The position numbers and the translations under genes were made by a program. The notes beneath the pieces were generated by a model. It worked only from the letters and a program-made list of their open reading frames with translations, was not told the DNA's origin and did not search any database. Of a DNA stretch of 64,000 nt, positions 55,254-63,750 are shown one piece after another (within the stretch, counting starts at the first letter, position 1; the number at the start of each line of letters is the position of its first letter). This DNA is from CSP1-5 sp964558395 (lineage in GTDB: Bacteria; Methylomirabilota; Methylomirabilia; Methylomirabilales; CSP1-5), in the NCBI GenBank assembly GCA_964558395.1, contig CAZLDS010000007.1, positions 1-64,000 of the forward strand. The letters are read 5' to 3'.

Positions 55254-56111
55254 TTAACCGGTTTTACCCCCCACGTCAACTCTCTTCTCACGGGAACCCA
55301 TCTCTCGAACGAAGGCCCGCATATGACGCGTTATTTCCTGGGGCTGATCCTCAGGGAGGAAGTGCCCCGCCTCCTTCACCACCACCAGTCGCGCGGCGGG
55401 GAGTCTATCTGCCAGGCGTTGGCCGAATTTGATATCTTGATACGCATCAGCCTCCCCCCACAGGAGAAGCACGGGAAGGGGGAGTTGCTCAATTTCAGCC
55501 GCCCGGACCAGGATGTCCCGGTTGTTCAAAGCGCGGGCACACCGGAGATATGCCTGTCTCCCCTCCACACTGTCAAAGGGGCGGACATATTCCGTTACCA
55601 AGGTATCAGTTGCCCGAGCCTGGTGGAACATGCCCCGCCGCAATGCCTTCGCGAATCCGGCGCGTAAGTCCACGGTCTGGATGATCTGATCCCAGGCCAG
55701 ATCCTTCAGACGATCGATCTCCGGGACAGGCCAAGAATCGTAGGCCACCGTATCCAACAGAACGAGACGTTTCACCAATTCCGGTCGCTCCAGGGCGAGG
55801 AGCTGAGCGACCCCACCGCCGATATCGTGCCCCGCGACGGTGGCATGCGTCACTCCCACCTTCATCATGAATTCGGCGACGTACCGGGCCTGAGCCGGGA
55901 GCGACAGATCCGCACTTGATGGTTTATCAGAGTCGCCGTATCCCAACAGGTCCAGGGCACACACGGCGAAGTCTTCGGCGAGGGGGGAGATCACACCCCG
56001 CCACAGGTACGCGGACGTGGGGATGCCGTGAATCAGGAGGACCGATTCACCCTTCCCCTGTCGGACATAGGCGATCGTGCCCTCTCGGATGGTCACTCGT
56101 GATTTTTCCAT
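55254..56111 (-). CDS. Alpha/beta hydrolase of the haloalkane dehalogenase/epoxide hydrolase type
   Basis: Protein of 285 residues. The oxyanion loop VLLIHGIPTSAYLW and nucleophile elbow VAGHDIGGGVAQ (Asp nucleophile in H-D-x-G) indicate a haloalkane dehalogenase, epoxide hydrolase or fluoroacetate dehalogenase-like enzyme. Other catalytic residues are likely Asp in LLLWGEADAYQD and His in KEAGHFLPEDQP. The ATG at 56111 gives a normal N-terminus. The substrate is unknown; no genes of a chlorinated-compound pathway are nearby. Confidence 0.85.
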   Translation of the reverse strand: MEKSRVTIREGTIAYVRQGKGESVLLIHGIPTSAYLWRGVISPLAEDFAVCALDLLGYGDSDKPSSADLSLPAQARYVAEFMMKVGVTHATVAGHDIGGGVAQLLALERPELVKRLVLLDTVAYDSWPVPEIDRLKDLAWDQIIQTVDLRAGFAKALRRGMFHQARATDTLVTEYVRPFDSVEGRQAYLRCARALNNRDILVRAAEIEQLPLPVLLLWGEADAYQDIKFGQRLADRLPAARLVVVKEAGHFLPEDQPQEITRHMRAFVREMGSREKRVDVGGKTG

Positions 56112-56168
56112 GATCCCCTCCCGGATCAAACAGGTACCCCTCCGCAAGACCGCATGATATCACTTTTA

Positions 56169-56483
56169 TCATCCAACCTGTGAAAGGATTAACACCGCCC
56201 CAACACCGGCCGCCATGCCCACGATTGGGCTCCTCACCCGGGCCGCCACCAAGACTGTCAGCCCGAGGGCGATACCCCGAAGGCTCAGTGCCTCCAGAGA
56301 CGAGGGTCCCTTCACATACCCAAACCACACGAAACTGGCGATGATGGAGAACGAGAGGAATTAGAACCACCGGATCATGCGTGGACTCAGGGTAAGCCGG
56401 GGACCCAGGAGCAACGGGACGACCCGCAGCATATACGTTCCCACCCCCATGCCTAGGATAATTGCGACGTGCCCTCCCACCAT
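56169..56483 (-). pseudogene. azlD: azlD remnant with in-frame stop
   Basis: A 105-codon AzlD-like frame (VAIILGMGVGTYMLRVVPLLL ... LEALSLRGIALGLTVLVAARV) interrupted by TAA at 56361-56363, after codon 40 (RMIRWF stop FLSFSIIASF). Reading continues in frame after the stop for 64 codons. AzlD is the small subunit of a branched-chain amino acid exporter. The adjacent azlC is also broken, so the pair is non-functional unless the stop is suppressed. Confidence 0.8.
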
Positions 56484-56751
56484 ACCTCCACCCCAATAGC
56501 CGCTGTCGCGACCACGATCGCGTTAACAGTGAGCCCCCCAGGCACTGCCCGCCCACTGTGAGAAGGTCAACGGCGGGAAACTGGGCCGGGCCGGCAAAGA
56601 CCACCACAGACATCAAAAACAACTCCCCCGCGGGGAGACCCCTGGCGTGGGCGGTTATCCCGAGGGTGAACGTGATGGCGAAAAACGCCAAGCAGACCGG
56701 GATCGCCGCCCGTGCCCCTTCCGCAAATCTGGCAATCTCGTCACCGTTCAT
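56453..56751 (-). pseudogene. azlC: azlC remnant with internal deletion and frameshift
   Basis: The N-terminal 62 residues of AzlC (MNGDEIARFAEGARAAIPVCL, then FTLGITAHARGLPAGEL) are intact, but a frameshift near 56560 and a loss of roughly 130-150 codons follow. A second frame (TVNAIVVATAAIGVEVW) resumes AzlC-like C-terminal sequence and ends at TAG (56453-56455). Normal AzlC proteins are about 230-250 residues. It overlaps the start of the TatD-like gene by 11 bases. Confidence 0.8.
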
Positions 56752-57643
56752 CGGCGATCCGCGGAACAGCAAGGCCGAGACCGTAAAAGGCGTTGGCGTT
56801 TTCAAAGGCGGCCTGCTGGATGTGCTTGAGCGGGACCCCCAGGCGGCGCATGGCCCGGAACGAGGCAGGAAGACCCAAGACATCGTACGAAGTGTAGGCC
56901 ACCAGATCGGAGTTCAGAAGAATTCTGTCCGGACCGTGTCGAGCCACCATCTCGGCAACATCCTGTGGTCGGATCTCGCGGATGGCAAGCCCCACACTGA
57001 TTCCTGCGTAGGCGTTCGTCTCCTTCAAGACGAATTCCAGGGTCGCCGCATCAGAGTGGTCCACCACCAGCCGATCCTGGGGGAATCCGACGGACTCCAC
57101 GACTCTAAGACCCCGCTCGAGACAGGATCGCCTGATGTCTGGGGGCAGCGCCACTCCTCCAGCAACCATGGCCCGTTTTTTCGGAGAAGGGGTATGGAGA
57201 ATAAAGGGCTTGTCGTGGAGCTTCGCTACCTGGAGTTGCCCTTGTAAAACGTCTTCCTGCTCTTCGAGAGACCACGTCATCCCCCAGACCTGAAAAGGAT
57301 CGAGACCCATCTCCCCTACCGCCACCACCGGGGGATTTTGGAAATACTTCGGCATCCTCTCGAGGAGCTTCTCCCAATCGCGAACCCGCGTGGCGTGAGA
57401 GATGCCAATGCTGACGTACAAGCGAAACAGGAGGTCCTGCGGCGCCGTGCCCGCAAGTTGAATTGGCTGCCGCCAAAGGGCTTCAATGTCACTCGGGCCT
57501 GGGACGTCACTGCGCACGGATCGAGACAGATAGGGAGAGCCGGCAGAAATCACCGCGGCTTGCATGCCGCACATCCCTAAGAGCTCCCAATCGTCCCAGG
57601 GAAGGGAGTGCATGTGCGTATGGCTGTCGATATAAGGTATCAT
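56741..57643 (-). CDS. TatD-like metal-dependent hydrolase
   Basis: TIM-barrel metallohydrolase of 300 residues. The N-terminal metal motif IDSHTHMHSLP and later VGEMGLDPFQVWG, FILHTPSP and VVDHSDA are arranged as in the TatD/amidohydrolase superfamily, with a final Asp in ILLNSDLVAY. TatD relatives act as DNases; other branches act on metabolites, so the substrate is open. It begins outside the azl remnants and its end overlaps the azlC start by 11 bases. It is separated from the 2-oxoacid dehydrogenase operon by a strong terminator. Confidence 0.82.
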   Translation of the reverse strand: MIPYIDSHTHMHSLPWDDWELLGMCGMQAAVISAGSPYLSRSVRSDVPGPSDIEALWRQPIQLAGTAPQDLLFRLYVSIGISHATRVRDWEKLLERMPKYFQNPPVVAVGEMGLDPFQVWGMTWSLEEQEDVLQGQLQVAKLHDKPFILHTPSPKKRAMVAGGVALPPDIRRSCLERGLRVVESVGFPQDRLVVDHSDAATLEFVLKETNAYAGISVGLAIREIRPQDVAEMVARHGPDRILLNSDLVAYTSYDVLGLPASFRAMRRLGVPLKHIQQAAFENANAFYGLGLAVPRIADER

Positions 57644-57708
57644 TTGCCATCCGCCGAAACCGGCGTCCCACGATATGACAAAGCGCCCATGAACGCAAGG
57701 GTGTCAGC

Positions 57709-57747
57709 AAAAAGCCAGGGCATCATGGTCATCATGATGCCCTGGCT
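57709..57747 (-). terminator. Strong intrinsic terminator of the 2-oxoacid dehydrogenase operon
   Basis: The arms AGCCAGGGCATCATG (57713-57727 on the plus strand) and its perfect complement (57733-57747) make a 15-bp stem with a five-base loop, followed in the minus-strand RNA by five U (57709-57713). It lies 17 bases after the TPR gene and bounds the operon. Confidence 0.92.
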
Positions 57748-57763
57748 CCACTCAGCGGGAAGC

Positions 57764-58084
57764 CTACGAACCGCGCTGCAGCACTACGGCCTGTGCCATC
57801 TCCGCCTCGGCCTCAGGGATCATCCCCTTCTTGCGGTAAAAGACCGAGAGGCTGGTATGGTAAAGGGGTTCTTTGGGATTGAGCTCAATTGCCCTCCTGA
57901 TCGTGGTGACCGCGTCATCCGTCATTCCCTTTTGATCGTAGGCCTGGGCCAATGCCAGATACGCATCGGCGTAGTTCGCGTCGAGATCGATGGATTTCTT
58001 GAACGCAGCAATGGCCTCGTCGCTCTCCATTTTGGCAAAATGATTGAGCCCCTGATTGAAGTATTCCTCCCGTGTGCTCATCAT
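57764..58084 (-). CDS. Small TPR repeat protein
   Basis: Soluble protein of 106 residues made of about two and a half tetratricopeptide repeats: NHFAKMESDEAIAAFKKSIDLDANYADAY, LAQAYDQKGMTDDAVTTIRRAIELNP and SVFYRKKGMIPEAEAEM. It has no signal peptide. It starts 9 bases after the lipB stop, so it belongs to the 2-oxoacid dehydrogenase transcript and may help assemble or regulate the complex; that is inferred from position only. Confidence 0.85.
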   Translation of the reverse strand: MMSTREEYFNQGLNHFAKMESDEAIAAFKKSIDLDANYADAYLALAQAYDQKGMTDDAVTTIRRAIELNPKEPLYHTSLSVFYRKKGMIPEAEAEMAQAVVLQRGS

Positions 58085-58093
58085 CCCCTCCAG

Positions 58094-58777
58094 TCATGGT
58101 ACGGACAAGACCATCTCCCGATGGTTCCCCCACCTTGGAATGTAATCGAAGATTTGCCCAAACTCGCGGGCTGCAACTTCGGCCACCGGGTGAACTGCCA
58201 CTTCTTGTCCCAGGACGGACGCCATGGACGTCATCCGAATGCCGTCCAAGCCGCAGGGAAGGATCAGATCGAATGCGCTGAGATCGGTGTGTACGTTCAA
58301 GGCAAAACCGTGTCGGCTCACCCACCGGCTGACGTGCACCCCGATGGAGGCAATCTTGGCGTCTGCGACCCAGACCCCGGTCTGCCCGTCACGACGCTCC
58401 CCCGGAATCCCGTAGAAACCCAACGTCCGGATCAACGCCTCCTCGAGCTTCCGCAAATACAACCCCAGGTCCTTCCCATGCCGCTCCAGGTCAATAATGG
58501 GGTAGCCAACGAGCTGACCCGGTCCGTGGAATGTGACATCTCCGCCCCGCTCGATCTCCCAGACCCCAATCCCACGTTCTTTCAGCAGCGGCTCCTCCAC
58601 ATACAAATGTTCGCGCGTCGCCCCTCGCCCGAGAGTAATGACCGGAGGATGTTCCCCCAGCAGCAGGGTGTCTTCCACCTCTCCCCGGATCTTTGCTGAC
58701 GCCCGTCGCCGCTGCAGCTCCAGCGTTTCTCCGAAATCTACCCGGCCCAGCCAGTATATTTCACACACCCGCGTCAT
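58094..58777 (-). CDS. lipB: Octanoyltransferase
   Basis: LipB of 227 residues, which moves octanoyl from acyl-carrier protein to lipoyl domains. Motifs RGGDVTFHGPGQLVGYPI, the catalytic Lys in AKIASIG and the catalytic Cys in ILPCGLDG are present. The ATG at 58777 is chosen because the longer frame upstream is made of heptad repeats (58821-58855) unlike any LipB. It sits next to E3 and the lipoylated E2, which suggests dedicated lipoylation; lipA is not in the window. Confidence 0.93.
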   Translation of the reverse strand: MTRVCEIYWLGRVDFGETLELQRRRASAKIRGEVEDTLLLGEHPPVITLGRGATREHLYVEEPLLKERGIGVWEIERGGDVTFHGPGQLVGYPIIDLERHGKDLGLYLRKLEEALIRTLGFYGIPGERRDGQTGVWVADAKIASIGVHVSRWVSRHGFALNVHTDLSAFDLILPCGLDGIRMTSMASVLGQEVAVHPVAEVAAREFGQIFDYIPRWGNHREMVLSVP

Positions 58778-58820
58778 TTCCTCTTCCCCCCGACAGGCTC
58801 CGGGAAAAGTCCCTTGGGAT

Positions 58821-58855
58821 AACGGACCCCGGACTTCGGACATCGGACGTCGGAC
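58821..58855 (+). repeat. Perfect-phase heptanucleotide repeat
   Basis: Five consecutive units AACGGAC, CCCGGAC, TTCGGAC, ATCGGAC, GTCGGAC: NNCGGAC in strict seven-base phase. It lies between lipB and lpdA inside the operon. Confidence 0.85.
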
Positions 58856-58860
58856 CTTCC

Positions 58861-60258
58861 TCACATATGGATGGCGCGCCCCAGGGCGGCCAGACAGGCC
58901 TCTCCCACCGTCTCCGAAAGGGTCGGATGAGCGTGGATCGAATGATGCACGTCCTCAAGCGTCGCCTCAAGGGTACGTACCATCGTCGCCTCAGCGATCA
59001 TCTCGGTGGCTTCGGGACCGATGATGTGGAGGCCCAGGATCTCGCCATACTCCGCGTCCGCGACCACCTTGACAAACCCTTCGGTGTCTCCCATCGCCAC
59101 GGCCTTCCCGCTTGCCTGGAAGGAGAACCGACCCACCTTCACCTGGCGGCCCTGTTCCTTGGCCTGCTCCTCGGTGAGGCCGACACTGGCCACCTGGGGA
59201 GAGCAGTAGGTACAATTGGGGATCTTCAACGGATCTATTTTTCCGCCTTTAACATCCGCCATCGCCTCGACGGCAACGATGGCCTCGGCCATCGCCTTGT
59301 GGGCAAGGAGTGCGCCACCAATCACATCGCCGATAGCATAGATTCCCGGTGCCGAGGTTTCGAACCGATCATTGACCTTGACAAACCCAGCCCGATCCAA
59401 CGTCACCCCGACCTTCTCAAGCCCCAAAGACTCGACGTTGGGAACGCGTCCAATCCCAACAAGCACGACGTCCCCGTTGATATCCTCCGTCGCGCCTTCC
59501 TTCGACACCCGGAGGAAAACCTCCTCTCCTTTCACCGTCACCCCTTCTACCTTTGTTCCGGTCAGAATCTTCATGCCACGCTTCGTAAAGACTCTTTCCA
59601 GAAAGCTCGAGATTTCGGCATCTTCCACGGGTAGCAGGCGGGGGAGCATCTCGATCAAGACAATCTCGCACCCGTAGGCGTAGTAAATATCAGCGAATTC
59701 CACGCCGACCGCCCCCGCCCCAATAATGAGAAGCCTTCGCGGAACCTGGGAGAGACTAAGGGCTTCGGTACTGGTAATGACCCGCTTGCCGTCCACAGCA
59801 ACCCCCGGGATCTCTCGGGGACGGGTCCCGGTCGCCAACATAATGCGTTCGGCCTGTACATCCGTGACCTTCCCGTCCTGGGTCACCCGGATCTGGCCCT
59901 GCCCGGCGAGCTTTCCCTCGCCGGGTACGACCGCCACCTTGTTTTTCTTCATCAGATACTCGACACCCTTGGAGAGTTTGCGCGCCGCTTGCTCGCTGCG
60001 CTTCACCGCCACCGAAAAATCCACGCGCAGATTGTCAAAACTGAAGCCAAACTCTTCACCGCGGCGCAGGAGGGAGACAATTTCCGCATTGCGGAGGAGG
60101 GCCTTCGTGGGAATGCAACCCCAATTGAGACAGACGCCGCCCAGGCGGTCTCGCTCGACAATCGCGACCCGCATCCCGAGCTGAGCGGCCCGGATCGCAC
60201 CGACATAGCCGCCGGGGCCACTCCCGATCACCGCAAGGTCATACTGCTCCGCCATCAC
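58861..60258 (-). CDS. lpdA: Dihydrolipoyl dehydrogenase (E3)
   Basis: E3 of 465 residues (464 if the second ATG is used). The FAD motif GSGPGGYVGAIRAAQLG, the redox disulfide GGVCLNWGCIPTK, the NAD-binding IIGAGAVGVEFADIYYAYG and the C-terminal HIHAHPTLSE-like active His (HSIHAHPTLSETVGEA) are intact. It reoxidises the lipoyl group of E2 with NAD+. It lies between E2 and lipB in one transcript. Confidence 0.96.
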   Translation of the reverse strand: MMAEQYDLAVIGSGPGGYVGAIRAAQLGMRVAIVERDRLGGVCLNWGCIPTKALLRNAEIVSLLRRGEEFGFSFDNLRVDFSVAVKRSEQAARKLSKGVEYLMKKNKVAVVPGEGKLAGQGQIRVTQDGKVTDVQAERIMLATGTRPREIPGVAVDGKRVITSTEALSLSQVPRRLLIIGAGAVGVEFADIYYAYGCEIVLIEMLPRLLPVEDAEISSFLERVFTKRGMKILTGTKVEGVTVKGEEVFLRVSKEGATEDINGDVVLVGIGRVPNVESLGLEKVGVTLDRAGFVKVNDRFETSAPGIYAIGDVIGGALLAHKAMAEAIVAVEAMADVKGGKIDPLKIPNCTYCSPQVASVGLTEEQAKEQGRQVKVGRFSFQASGKAVAMGDTEGFVKVVADAEYGEILGLHIIGPEATEMIAEATMVRTLEATLEDVHHSIHAHPTLSETVGEACLAALGRAIHM

Positions 60259-60305
60259 GCCCCCTTTGCTATGACCGATTGGACATCCTTCGAAATGACG
60301 AACTG

Positions 60306-61538
60306 TTAGCTGACCAGATGGAGGGGTTGCTCGAGGAAGAGCTTGAGGCGCTGGAGGAATCGTGCGGCCACCGCGCCATCCAAAACCCGGTGGTCTGCGG
60401 AAAGGGTCACCTTCATCCGGTCGGCCACCTTCACCTCGCCATCAACCACCACCGGTCGCGGAACGACCGAGCCCACCGCTAGGACAGCCGCCTCAGGTGG
60501 ATTAATGACTGCAGCGAACTCTTCGACGTCAAACATGCCCAGATTACTGATGGTAAAGGTACCCGGGGTCAAATCGTCAGGCCGCAGCCGCCCTGTGCGG
60601 GCTCGCTCTACCAGTTCCTTGGCCTCCTGGGCGATCTGGCTGAGGGGTTTCTTGTCGCAGTCGGGAATCACTGGCGTTACCAATCCTTGATCCAACGCCA
60701 CGGCAACGCCAATATTGATCCGTTGATACATCCGAAGCTTCCCCTCGGCAAAGGAGGCATTCGCCTCCGGAAACTCTCGCAGGGTCCTGGCGGCCGCCTT
60801 CACCAGCATATCCGTGACCGAGATCTTTCCCCGCTCATCCACGAGAGCGTTCAAGCTCTGCCGAAGCCTCAAGGCCTCGGTCATGTCTAAGTCCGACGTG
60901 ACATAAAAGTGTGGCGCCACACGCTTGCTTTCGGCCATGCGCCGGGCGATGGTTTGCCGGATCCGGGACAGCTCCCGGACCTCGTGTGGGATCTCATGCG
61001 TGGCCGCTGAAGGTGCTGCCGCGGGAACCGGCGTAGCTCTCGGAATCTCTGTAGGGCGCTCCTTGAGAAAAGCCTCGACGTCCTCTTTAATAATCCGGCC
61101 CCCCGGTCCCGTTCCCCGAATCAGTGTCAGGTCAACGCCCTGCTGGCGTGCCATTTGGCGGGCAACAGGGGAGGCAGCGACCCGCGGGGCACCCTCTTCC
61201 TTCACACCGACGCCTGTCTCTGCTGGCCTGGCAACCGGTGTGGGTGCCTCTTTCACCGCAGGAGGTGCCTTCTCTTCTAATCCAGTGATGGCCTCATCCC
61301 GGCCCGCAATGATCGCGATGACCTCCCCCACCGGAACGGTCTGCCCCTCACGCACGACGATCTTTCGGAGGACGCCAGAGCCGTAGGCCTCGACCTCGAC
61401 CGTCACCTTGGTGGTCTCAACCTCGGCGATCACGTCGCCGTGCTTGACCTCATCCCCTTCCTGTTTTACCCAGCGGACGATGGTCCCCTCGGTCATGTCG
61501 TAGCCCATCTTGGGCATCACGACTTCGGATACCATCAC
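60306..61538 (-). CDS. pdhC: Dihydrolipoamide acyltransferase (E2)
   Basis: E2 of 410 residues. One lipoyl domain (VVMPKMGYDMTEGTIVRW; lipoylated Lys in ETTKVTVE, near residue 44) is followed by an Ala/Pro linker, a peripheral-subunit-binding domain (AASPVARQMARQQGVDL) near residue 125, and the catalytic domain with ADHRVLDGAVAARFL near residue 385. The specificity (pyruvate, acetoin or a branched acid) cannot be settled, although the E1 pair and architecture fit pyruvate or acetoin dehydrogenase. Confidence 0.93.
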   Translation of the reverse strand: MMVSEVVMPKMGYDMTEGTIVRWVKQEGDEVKHGDVIAEVETTKVTVEVEAYGSGVLRKIVVREGQTVPVGEVIAIIAGRDEAITGLEEKAPPAVKEAPTPVARPAETGVGVKEEGAPRVAASPVARQMARQQGVDLTLIRGTGPGGRIIKEDVEAFLKERPTEIPRATPVPAAAPSAATHEIPHEVRELSRIRQTIARRMAESKRVAPHFYVTSDLDMTEALRLRQSLNALVDERGKISVTDMLVKAAARTLREFPEANASFAEGKLRMYQRINIGVAVALDQGLVTPVIPDCDKKPLSQIAQEAKELVERARTGRLRPDDLTPGTFTISNLGMFDVEEFAAVINPPEAAVLAVGSVVPRPVVVDGEVKVADRMKVTLSADHRVLDGAVAARFLQRLKLFLEQPLHLVS

Positions 61539-61601
61539 TTCCTCCCGCTCACGAGAAGCACCGGTAAAAGTCGTTACACGAGCGACGCGAACGTATGGCC
61601 G

Positions 61602-62588
61602 CTATACGCCGGTTCGCACCATGAGCTGCTTGACCGCCTCCACCACGCGCCGGGCGTCCGGGATCGACGCTTGCTCAAGATGCTTGGCGTACGGCATCGG
61701 GACCTCGACACCGGACACACGCTGAATCGGGGCGTCCAGGTAGTCAAAGGCCTCCTCTTGGATGCGGCTGGCGACCTCTGCCCCGATGCCGTAGGTGCGC
61801 CAGGCCTCCTCAATGGTCACGGCACGATTGGTTTTCTTGACAGAGCTAATGACCGTTCCCATGTCGAGCGGCCGGAGAGTTCTCAAGTCGACCACCTCAG
61901 CTTCAATTCCCTCTTCACTGAGGCGATCCGCCGCCTCGAGTGCCACCAACGTCGCCCGAGAATACGCCACGAGCGTGATATCTTTCCCCTCCCGCTTAAC
62001 CTCGGCCTTGCCGAGAGGAACGAGAAACTCCCCGTCGGGCACCTCACCCCGAACCCGATACAGCAGGGCGTGTTCGATGTACAGCACCGGATCATCATTC
62101 CGGATGGCACTCTTCAACAGTCCCTTGGCGTCGGCGGGTGTGGCCGGGGTGACCACCTTGAGGCCCGGGACATGGGCAAACATGGCCTCGAGACTTTGCG
62201 AATGGGTCGAGGCGAGCTGCGCTCCCCCGCCGCCCACCATGCGGACCACGAGCGGGACCGACATCTGCCCCCCAAACATGTGAAGGACCTTCGCCGCATG
62301 ATTGATGAGTGCATCGGACGCCAGAAGAGCAAAATTGATCGTCATCAGTTCCGCCACAGGACGGAGCCCCCCCATGGCCGCCCCCACCGCGGTGCCGGCA
62401 ATCCCCATTTCAGCGATCGGGGTATCAAACACTCGTTTCTCCCCAAAAGCCTCGAGGAGTCCCGCGGTAACCCCGTAGGCTCCCCCATATGCCACCACAT
62501 CCTCACCAAAGATCAGGACCCGTTCGTCCCGAGCCATCTCTTCCCGCAGGGCCTGGTGGAGCGCTTCGCGGTACGTGATCATCGGCAT
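61602..62588 (-). CDS. pdhB: 2-oxoacid dehydrogenase E1 beta subunit
   Basis: E1 beta of 328 residues: ALREEMARDERVLIFGEDVVAYGGAYG, DTPIAEMGIAGTAVGAAMGG, the ThDP-related Glu in that segment, and RTLRPLDMGTVISSVKKTNR at the C-terminal domain. With E1 alpha it forms the thiamine-diphosphate-dependent decarboxylase. It starts 18 bases after the E1 alpha stop. Confidence 0.94.
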   Translation of the reverse strand: MPMITYREALHQALREEMARDERVLIFGEDVVAYGGAYGVTAGLLEAFGEKRVFDTPIAEMGIAGTAVGAAMGGLRPVAELMTINFALLASDALINHAAKVLHMFGGQMSVPLVVRMVGGGGAQLASTHSQSLEAMFAHVPGLKVVTPATPADAKGLLKSAIRNDDPVLYIEHALLYRVRGEVPDGEFLVPLGKAEVKREGKDITLVAYSRATLVALEAADRLSEEGIEAEVVDLRTLRPLDMGTVISSVKKTNRAVTIEEAWRTYGIGAEVASRIQEEAFDYLDAPIQRVSGVEVPMPYAKHLEQASIPDARRVVEAVKQLMVRTGV

Positions 62589-62606
62589 GCCCGCCCCCTC
62601 CCTCGC

Positions 62607-63581
62607 TCAGGGATTGGCATAAATGTCCTCGTACAGATCACTCAGCGGGGGATCAGGACTCTCTTCAGCAAATCGAACCGCCTCGAACACCATCTCGTCG
62701 GTCTCGCGCTCGATCTGCTCCAACTCCTGCGGCGTCAACAGCCCTTCCTGTTCTAGTTTCTGTCGCAATATCAGGATGGGATCCCGCTTCTTCCACTCCT
62801 CCACCTCCGTTTTATCTCGGTAGAGGACCGGATCGGCCATAGAGTGACCGCGGAACCGGTAGGTGACTACCTCAAGGAAGTAGGGCCCGGCTCCACTTCG
62901 GGCGTGCTCTACCGCCTTGGCCGTCGCCTCTCGCACGGCCAGGACATCCATCCCGTCCACGCGCTCGGCAGGAATGTCATAGGGGCTCGCCTTGCGGTGC
63001 TTCTCCCTCACGGCCGACGCCCGATGGACCGCCGTTCCCATGCCGTACAGATTATTCTCACAGAGGAAAACCACCGGGACGTTCCACAGTTTCGCCATGT
63101 TCAAGGCCTCGTGGAAGTACCCATTGTTGGTCGCCCCATCGCCGAAGATGCAGAGGATCACCTGTTTCTTCTCCAGATAGTTGCTGGCCAGACCCAGCCC
63201 CACGGCAAGGGGGAGGTGACCGGCCACGATGGCCCAACCCCCATACATCCCCAACGAAGCGTCAAAGAAGTGCATGGAACCCCCGCGACCCTTCGAGCAG
63301 CCGGTCGCCTTGCCCAGTAGCTCGGCCATACAGCGGTTCACATCCATCCCTCTGGCGATCGCATACCCGTGATCGCGATAGTGAGTAATAAGCAGATCGT
63401 GCTCTGCTAACGTGGAAATAGCCCCGACCGCCGACGCCTCCTGACCATTGTACAGATGCAGGAATCCCGCGATCTTGCCGCGGGCGTACAGCTCCGCGGA
63501 TTTGTCCTCGAACTTCCGGATCAAGAGCATTTGATGGAGGAAGTGCAGCAGGGTTTTCTTGTCGGGACTCGATTTCGCCAT
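62607..63581 (-). CDS. pdhA: 2-oxoacid dehydrogenase E1 alpha subunit
   Basis: E1 alpha of 324 residues with the thiamine diphosphate motif GDGATNNGYFHEALNMAKLWNVPVVFLCENN and the phosphorylation-loop-like YRFRGHSMADP. The ATG at 63581 begins the conserved KKTLLHFLHQMLLIRKFEDK region; a longer frame up to 63659 consists of heptad repeat sequence and is rejected. It is the first gene of the operon E1 alpha, E1 beta, E2, E3, lipB, TPR. Its promoter must lie in or upstream of the repeat tract. Confidence 0.94.
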   Translation of the reverse strand: MAKSSPDKKTLLHFLHQMLLIRKFEDKSAELYARGKIAGFLHLYNGQEASAVGAISTLAEHDLLITHYRDHGYAIARGMDVNRCMAELLGKATGCSKGRGGSMHFFDASLGMYGGWAIVAGHLPLAVGLGLASNYLEKKQVILCIFGDGATNNGYFHEALNMAKLWNVPVVFLCENNLYGMGTAVHRASAVREKHRKASPYDIPAERVDGMDVLAVREATAKAVEHARSGAGPYFLEVVTYRFRGHSMADPVLYRDKTEVEEWKKRDPILILRQKLEQEGLLTPQELEQIERETDEMVFEAVRFAEESPDPPLSDLYEDIYANP

Positions 63582-63624
63582 CTTTATACCGTCTTCCCCC
63601 CCATTCGCATTACTCCTCACGGTT

Positions 63625-63743
63625 AATGGTTCGGAGTTCACTGATGGTTCAGACTTCAAAGTTCACCGATGAACCAGAGCGCCTCCGCTCGCAGCTCTTG
63701 GCACTAGCCCTTAGCTCTCGTCTCTCGACCCTGAACTTTCAGC
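63625..63743 (+). repeat. Long degenerate heptanucleotide repeat tract before pdhA
   Basis: Seven-base phase can be followed for about seventeen units, for example AATGGTT, CGGAGTT, GGTTCAG, ACTTCAA, AGTTCAC and, further on, CACTAGC, CCTTAGC, TCTCGTC, TCTCGAC, CCTGAAC, TTTCAGC. It fills the spacer between apgM and the pdhA operon. Confidence 0.6.
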
Positions 63744-63750
63744 ATGTTGA

